A stretch of DNA of 64,000 nucleotides from Euphorbia lathyris (lineage: Eukaryota; Streptophyta; Magnoliopsida; Malpighiales; Euphorbiaceae), in assembly GCF_963576675.1 (NCBI RefSeq), contig NC_088916.1:3983001-4047000 (forward strand), given 5' to 3'. Position 1 is the first letter of the stretch, and each line of letters begins with the position of its first letter. Both the position numbers and the translations under genes were made by a program. Below are positions 59,501 to 64,000 of this stretch, piece by piece. Under the pieces are notes generated by a model. The model worked only from the letters and a program-made list of their open reading frames with translations, did no database searches and was not told where the DNA came from.

Positions 59501-59799
59501 CATGTGAGACGTAGAGCGCTTGATGCGCCGGTTAGGAGAACCGAAGAGTGGCAAAGGGATGTAGTGGTGAGGGGTAGGGGAAGACCTAAGCAAACTTGGA
59601 GGAGGGTGATCGAGAGTGATATGAGTTTATTGGGAATTGAGGAAAATATGGTAGTGGATAGGACGGAGTGGAGGGAGCGAATCTGTGTCGCTGACACGAC
59701 TTGATTTTCACGGTTTTATATGATGGTTCATGTTAGCCGACCCCGAATCATTTCGGGACTAAGGCTTTGTTGTTGTTGTTGTTGTTGTTTTGGGCGCTC
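56504..59799 (+). mobile_element. Full-length RTE-clade LINE, target duplication about 15 bp
   Basis: The element is about 56519-59784. TTGTTTTGGGCGCTC occurs at 56504-56518 and again at 59785-59799; its first bases merge with the tail. The 3' end has the plant RTE signature GCCGACCCCGAATCATTTCG, then GGGACTAAGGCTTTG and a (TTG)n tail instead of poly(A). A short GC-rich 5' leader (GTGAGGGTCACTTGGTGGCC) precedes the single frame. A complete length of about 3.27 kb, an open frame and an intact duplication mark it as the youngest insertion here. Confidence 0.92.
56636..59704 (+). CDS. RTE endonuclease-reverse transcriptase, intact 1022 residues
   Basis: One uninterrupted frame. An apurinic-type endonuclease covers about residues 70-320: [41 protein letters not shown], then [12 protein letters not shown], where many relatives have SDH. 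A charged helical linker follows. The reverse transcriptase covers about 530-830: [79 protein letters not shown] and catalytic FADD near residue 766. The C-terminal region carries [10 protein letters not shown] and [14 protein letters not shown], typical of plant RTE. The protein would nick target DNA and prime reverse transcription there, in the nucleus. All catalytic motifs look present apart from the endonuclease SDH variation. ATG 56636 is the first in frame. Confidence 0.92.
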   Translation: MNHNINTVGAFPTQRRAALPRPGCSDKCARVARSSPRSGAPPQDPGVVSNMQGLRVNKLVHGNGRGRGKGSRLRFGTWNIGSLTGRLAEIVDVMKRRRINILCLQETKWVGAKAREIAPWGYKLWYSGKDKGRNGVGILIDREYIDEVVAVSRKSDRIMSVKLVIGDEVVNVISAYAPQIGLDVSIRQAFWDDLEEVVQQVPRDEKMVLGGDLNGHVGSRRDGFESVHGGYGFGDKNEAGNDILEFASAYDLSIMNTWFMKRTSHLVTYRSGGNASQIDFFLVRSAWRKSYIDCKVIPGESTTTQHRVVVLDFRSRKCIRKQTPQVETKIKWWKLQGENQQKFVDGMTKKDIWTCNMDSDIDSIWNKMEHSIREVAKEVLGESKGSMPPGKDTSWWTEEVRQAVKSKRESYKLLGKCRSDENYEKYKEAKREVKKVIRDARAKVNRDLYTRLDTKEGERDIYRIARMRDRKTRDLGKVKCVKDVDQKVLVGDKDIKERWRSYFDDLFNGDRQQDVGDISIHHDMINHECLRRIQKGEVKMALSKMKLKKAVGPDGIPIEIWRCLGERGIEWLTTFFNKIWRNNKMPSEWRKSTLIPLYKNKGDVQDCANYRGIKLMSHTMKLWERVIEQRLRRTVKISENQFGFMPGRSTMEAIHLMRQLMEHYRNKKKDLHMVFIDLEKAYDKVPREVLWWALIRKGISRKYIDIIKDMYEGVCTSVRTSVGKTEEFPITIGVHQGSALSPFLFAIVMDELTSSLQDGIPWCMLFADDIVLVDETKEGVEMKLELWRQTLESRGFKLSRSKTEYLECKFSGRRSREAGTITLDGRVVQASDCFRYLGSIIQTDGEVDGDVAHRIKAGWSKWKSATGFLCDPGMPNRLKGKFYRKAIRPALLYGTECWAVKHCHIHKMSVAEMRMLRWMCGHTRKDRVRNEIIRTKVGVTSIENKMRENRLRWFGHVRRRALDAPVRRTEEWQRDVVVRGRGRPKQTWRRVIESDMSLLGIEENMVVDRTEWRERICVADTT

Positions 59800-60308
59800 G
59801 AGGTGAATTAGCGGATTATCAAAATATGCCTCATGTTGGTTTACCTTCATTAGATCTCACGGCACTTCAAAGGGCCAATTTATTGAAGAAAATGGGACCC
59901 CCCGCCTTTATATCTTATACGGATCGCACAAGACGTGTTTTTGCTACCATGAGTAGTGAAGCCTCGGGTTCTCAAGGTTTAGGTGCCCAAGATGATGATG
60001 AGGACGATGAAGAGGAATTTGATGAAGAGGAAGAGGAGGAGGAGAATGTTGATGTTAATGCCACCGAGCAAGCAAATGTGGAACCGACTGTTGAAGAACA
60101 AGTTGGATGGCAACGTGTTTTGACACAAATGAATGAGCATAACCGTCACATGAATTTACGGTTAGATGAAGTCGTTGCCAACAATGCCAAAATGAGTTCA
60201 AGGATCACTACGTTGAGTCGTGAGCACAAATCTACTCGTCGCCGGTTGCTCTCTTTCTTCCGACGCCAAGGAGTTGAGACTACGCCTTCTCCACCACCTT
60301 CACCTTGA

Positions 60309-61830
60309 TAGGTTTTATCCTTTCTATCTTTAACTCCTTTCCGTTATTATTATTATGTCTTGTTCAATTTGGTACAATATTTAAAATTATGTTTGGTACA
60401 ATTTTCTTTATTATTATGTTTGATTGTTATAGTACTCTATTATCTTCAAATTCTAATTCGTATGGTTAATTTCGTACTATTTTTCGTGTTTTATCGCTTT
60501 TTGCACCAATGAGGACATGGTCCAAATTAAGTGTGGGAGGAGATATTTCATATTCATTTTTAATTTTAAGTACGAATGAATGCCACGAATGAGAATGAAT
60601 GCATGAATGCTATTTATTTAAGTATAAATGCATATTGTTATTCAATTTTAAGTAAAATATAATATGCAACATTTTCAAACAAGAAATGCAACATTTTCAT
60701 ATAATGTGCAACACTTTTCAAAAATAATAGCTATTTTTCATAAACATATATTTTTGTTAAAGTATATATTTCATATGTTTTTAAACAATTTAACTTTCAA
60801 AATAATGTTAAGCATATTTTAAGGTTATCATTATTGATAGAAATAATATTTCTAAACGGGCTATATTTTTACAAATATTTTTACAAATCTCCGATACGAT
60901 TTTATCAAAAACGTCTCGAGTAAATGTATATAAGTAAATTTCTTTAGTTTCAAATCTCTACTTTATATCATGAATTCATGATAAATATAAATCTTATTTT
61001 CATTTTTCAATTAGGTTTATAGGCATAAATCGAACTAACAACTTTAGTCTTTTTTAGCTCGATATTATTTTTCGTCTTACATTTACAACCAATTGAAGTT
61101 TTTAAGGAAACTTTAGCCATAATACATGTTGAATTTCAAGTCAATATAGGATGAATGTGCTATTTTTCTTTCCCAATTTTATTTTCATATTAATTAAATC
61201 AAGTAGTCGTATTCTTAACTTTTGGCCACGATTGAGACCAACCTTATCACAATCGAGGTATGAAAGGGAAGAACATTAAAGTACCGTTTACTTTTGGCCA
61301 CGATTGCGACCACCCTTATCACGGTCGAGGTATGAAAGGAACGTTCAAAATTAAATCAAAATTAAACGTGTTTAAAGTTTTAAGTAACGATTGCGTCCAC
61401 CCATGACATGGTCGGTACCTCTTAAACGAACACGAAAGCAAATTAATGCGTATAAAGTTACGATCGAGACCACCCTTATCTTGGGCGTAACTAAGCAAAT
61501 ATATTAAACCTAAGTCCTTAAATCTATATTTGTAATAGTTTAGGTTTGGGAAAGGAAATTTTGTGCTTAGAAATGCCTTGAGACGAAAGATTCAAAAACA
61601 TGCGTGCTTACACCGTCCCGAATACTTCAATATAAAAATTGAAATACAAGACGAGTAATATATCTCTTTTACATTAGCTAGTTTGATGCTTTGCTAATAA
61701 ATTTACCATGAAAAGTTTATCTTTCGGTTTAACTAATTTTAAAAGGAATATATGGATATATGTTTTATTTATAAAGAGTTTGAGTAAAGAATAAATTCAG
61801 TGAAATTTTGCTCGGGACTAGCAAAAGCTT
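60309..61830 (+). other. Long AT-rich 3' region of the Athila-like element
   Basis: No gene. A second purine-rich AAATTAAGTGTGGGAGGAGA lies at about 60525-60544, resembling the polypurine tract before the LTR. About 61215-61490 has four degenerate copies of a CGATTG.GACCACCCTTATCA..GTCGAGGTATGAAAGG unit. Confidence 0.6.
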
Positions 61831-61843
61831 AAGTGTGGGAGTT
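61831..61843 (+). other. Polypurine tract of the Athila-like element
   Basis: AAGTGTGGGAGTT lies directly before the TG of the 3' LTR, the usual Athila form. Confidence 0.7.
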
Positions 61844-63237
61844 TGTTAAGCCCAAAATATACCTAAAATATCATACATAAATACATTAAATTTACATTGA
61901 AATCGTGCTAATTATATTCATTTGGAATACTTTTACGTCTTTATTTACTTCTTTGATGCAAGGTACTTAATTATTTGGTTAAATCCAAATAGGAGCGAAA
62001 ACGGAGCTAAAATGGAGGAAAAACCTAAAAAACGTACCGAGAATGCATATCAGTCAGAAGGACGAAAAGCAGTCGAGAGACAGGGAAACATCTCTCTGTC
62101 GCGACTGAGATTTTCAGAATCTCAGTCGCGACAGCGAACCCTTCTGCACACAAAACACATGTTTAAATCAGAAAAACGCGTCTGTTCGTTCGGATAAAAG
62201 CAACACTTCACCAGCGGACACGACCCGTCATTTACAACCCTTCAACAACTATAAATAAGTGATCCATTTCAGAAATCAAGGTTGGAAAAAGTTAGAGAAA
62301 TTAGAGAAGAAAGTTATTATGTCGAGTTTCTGATTCAGAAAAGAATCAGAAGGTTAGATTTCATTTCTGTGTAAACAATCGTGCTGTACACGAATTGTTG
62401 TTAAATTAGTTATAAACAGTATTAGTTTAGTTTTCATTCTGGTAGTGGACGAGATCAGTCTCTATTCCGAAGATCCAGCAAGAAGAATTGACGGCTGAAG
62501 CGTATGAGGTTTGACGAACCTACGGAGTTTGAGAGAAAGATTGACGACCCGGATCTCAAAGTTTTCGTTACAATGCTCTCCAAGTTTCTACTTCTCTGTT
62601 AACTTGTGAAAATTCACATTTCATTAACGATATACTTATTTATTCAATACATTCTTACTGTTGTTATTTTGATATTGTTCTGACAAAATGATTTTCAAAA
62701 TGATAAATTGATGTTTTTATTAAAACGTTCTATTCCATCTTATTTCATATAAGAACTTTGTTGAACACTTGACAGATTTAGTTTTTATGGATGACATGAT
62801 CGCCGATCGCGGCTTATCATACATAAAATACTAGTTTGATTAAGGTAGGAATCACCTCAACATCAGGGGGATTTCTATGGTTCGAAGCCATTTAATTGAA
62901 TAAATCGCTATATTGTTACATGTCCATAATCTTACAAAGTTAAAGTTGTTTTCTTTGCTTTATGAAAATAAGTTCTATTTTATTCCAATTGCGGAAGTAT
63001 CTGTCTTGTAATCAAAATCACAAAGACGGAACTGTTCTCTAAACTCGATATAATCCTTCTATCTAATCCTAATTTACCAAAACAAATTCCATCAATTAAA
63101 ACGTATTTCTTTTATTAAACCTAAACACGTGATTAAAACCGAATTAAATAAAGTTTTAGCTAAAAAGCGTTCCCTGTGGGTTCGATATCTTTTATTACTA
63201 CAAGCATATACCGTGCACTTGCGGAAATCGCTCAACA
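61844..63237 (+). repeat. 3' LTR of the Athila-like element
   Basis: 1394 bp, TGTTAAGCCC to CGCTCAACA, followed by the CGCCT duplication. Nearly identical to 27400-28896 apart from a deletion of about 100 bases that leaves one palindrome (62098-62132) instead of two, and scattered substitutions. Confidence 0.92.
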
Positions 63238-63242
63238 CGCCT

Positions 63243-64000
63243 ACTAAAATCAGACGATAGGATTGGCCTGCAAAACTGTATGTTGACCAGTGAATGACGC
63301 AAGAAGACCGTTTGAATTCAACGGATACATCCGAATTCAAATGATTGAAGCATCAGATTTCACTATAAAAGGACAAGTTCATCACTTGGATCCTTTGCCG
63401 AAGTACAAAAAGAAAAAGCATACATACAAGCACATACAAACAAGAAAAAGCAAATTCTTACACCCAAATCCTATTTCTGTGTAAAAGTCTAGATTGAATT
63501 TTTATTCATCTAAAGTGTTCTTCGTCTAGAAAGAACAAATTTGTATAAATTGTAAAGATTGAGAGAGTGGTGCTGAGTACTCGGTTTTAGCATTCAGCGG
63601 TAGAGAAAATCTGGGTGTTTGGTTATAGCGCTCAATAGGGTTGAGTAGACGAATAGAGGAAGGTACTCTTGCATACTCAATTGCTTGTAAACGGTTTGTG
63701 CTCTACCTTTAAAGAGCTCAGTATTGGATTGAAAAAGCCCGGAAGGATTCTGGGGGACTGGACGTAGACGGTGAGGACGAACCAGGATAAGACTGCTGAG
63801 TAATTTCTAACCCTTCTCTTAATATATATGTATGCGTTGCTTGTTTAAATTACTCAGTTTATAATCTGTATAAGCCGACGCTGAGTAATCCGAGTGCCGA
63901 GTTGGAAGCTGACCTTAAGTGTTAATTCCCAACTCAAAAGTAAAACAGTTCTAGTCAGCCTCTGACTAAAGCTGTCTTGCATCGCGCTCAGCCTTGCTGA
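63243..64000 (+). repeat. Copia LTR, continuation of 26876-27399
   Basis: Sequence homologous to the reverse complement of about 17600-18400: TATA box TATAAAAGG at 63364-63372, GAGTAGACGAATAGAGGA, CTCTTGCATACTCA, AAAGAGCTCAGTATTGGATT and GGACTGGACGTAGACGG. ACTCAGC/GCTGAGT words continue to the window end. The LTR end and the element interior are beyond 64000. Confidence 0.8.

Larger units (their letters stand above)
36552..60308 (+). pseudogene. Athila extra reading frame 4, in three pieces (split by Ogre and RTE)
   Basis: Coding pieces are 36552-36919, 56157-56518 and 59800-60308, after counting each target duplication once. The total is 1239 bases, 413 codons including TGA, with the frame preserved across both insertions. 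So the frame was open before it was hit. It is homologous to frame 3: FVDMLFLDTD, DEFLTVLGWKRFASMRFP, NRWFGFPTR, VWNTLTGLD, FHKFLSFSLFGR, GNLITGIVLGA. Unlike frame 3 it ends with a very acidic run (DDDEDDEEEFDEEEEEEE), a coiled-coil-like segment (LTQMNEHNRHMNLRLDEV) and a basic SFFRRQG end. Function unknown. Interruption by 19.2 kb and 3.3 kb makes it non-functional now. Confidence 0.85.
27395..63242 (+). mobile_element. Athila-like Ty3/gypsy retrotransposon, itself split by two elements
   Basis: LTRs lie at 27400-28896 and 61844-63237. The 5-bp duplication CGCCT lies at 27395-27399 and 63238-63242. Order: LTR, tRNA-Asp primer site, gag, pol (protease, RT, RNase H, integrase), two extra reading frames in sense, a long AT-rich 3' region, polypurine tract, LTR. 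Subtracting the Ogre-type element (36920-56151 plus 5 bp) and the RTE (56519-59784 plus its duplication) leaves about 13.3 kb, somewhat above typical Athila size. It sits inside the copia LTR. The tRNA-Asp primer site, FMDD in RT and extra frames downstream of pol support Athila. Confidence 0.9.

Overview
This window is from a plant nuclear genome, most likely a dicot, though the species cannot be read from the sequence. It is AT-rich, repeat-dense and nearly devoid of host genes. It holds Ty3/gypsy elements of the Tat/Ogre and Athila lineages, a Ty1/copia element with an initiator-Met primer site, plant L1 and RTE LINEs, and several MITE-type DNA elements. The only host-gene piece I can support is one exon (12014-12184, minus) of an amino acid transporter resembling the vacuolar AVT1 family.

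Layout. 1-6955: a complete but non-autonomous Tat-lineage element (gag-protease only) with two LTRs. 7423-10553: a decayed L1. 10.7-16.1 kb: small DNA elements, namely a 303-bp hairpin, a MULE-type MITE with a perfect 9-bp target duplication, and a foldback element built of about 505-bp units, plus the transporter exon. 16150-18955: a truncated copia element on the minus strand (gag plus LTR). 19200-19690: a pogo/Emigrant-type MITE. 20789-22670: a 5'-truncated L1 with a 17-bp target duplication. 23958 to the end: a deep nest. An L1 is split by a solo LTR (24076-25612) and then broken by a plus-strand copia LTR (from about 26876). That LTR is split by an Athila-like element (27400-63237, target duplication CGCCT) and resumes at 63243. 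The Athila element's fourth reading frame is in turn split by a 19.2-kb Ogre-type element (36920-56151, minus, target duplication GCGGC) and by a full-length RTE LINE (56519-59784).

The most unusual content is in the Ogre-type element. Its Gag polyprotein carries four homologous capsid-like units instead of one. Antisense to gag-pol, between pol and the 3' LTR, lies an apparently intact six-exon gene for a plant mobile domain (PMD) protein of 652 residues with its own TATA box; all five introns are phase 0. A second, antisense PMD amino-terminal fragment lies between the primer site and gag. A 39-bp minisatellite sits beside a 3' LTR that has lost its whole U3.

A second theme is promoter architecture. 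Each LTR family has its own array of short repeats just upstream of the TATA box: TACGCGGGGCGTA copies in the Tat element, GC-rich GTTGGGCG-N-CGCCCAAC palindromes in the Ogre element, a 17-bp-armed palindrome in the Athila LTR, and GCTGAGT/ACTCAGC words in the copia LTR. The Athila palindrome also occurs upstream of that element's two extra, mutually homologous reading frames, as if marking internal promoters.

All identifications come from reading translations and repeats by eye; no database search was run.
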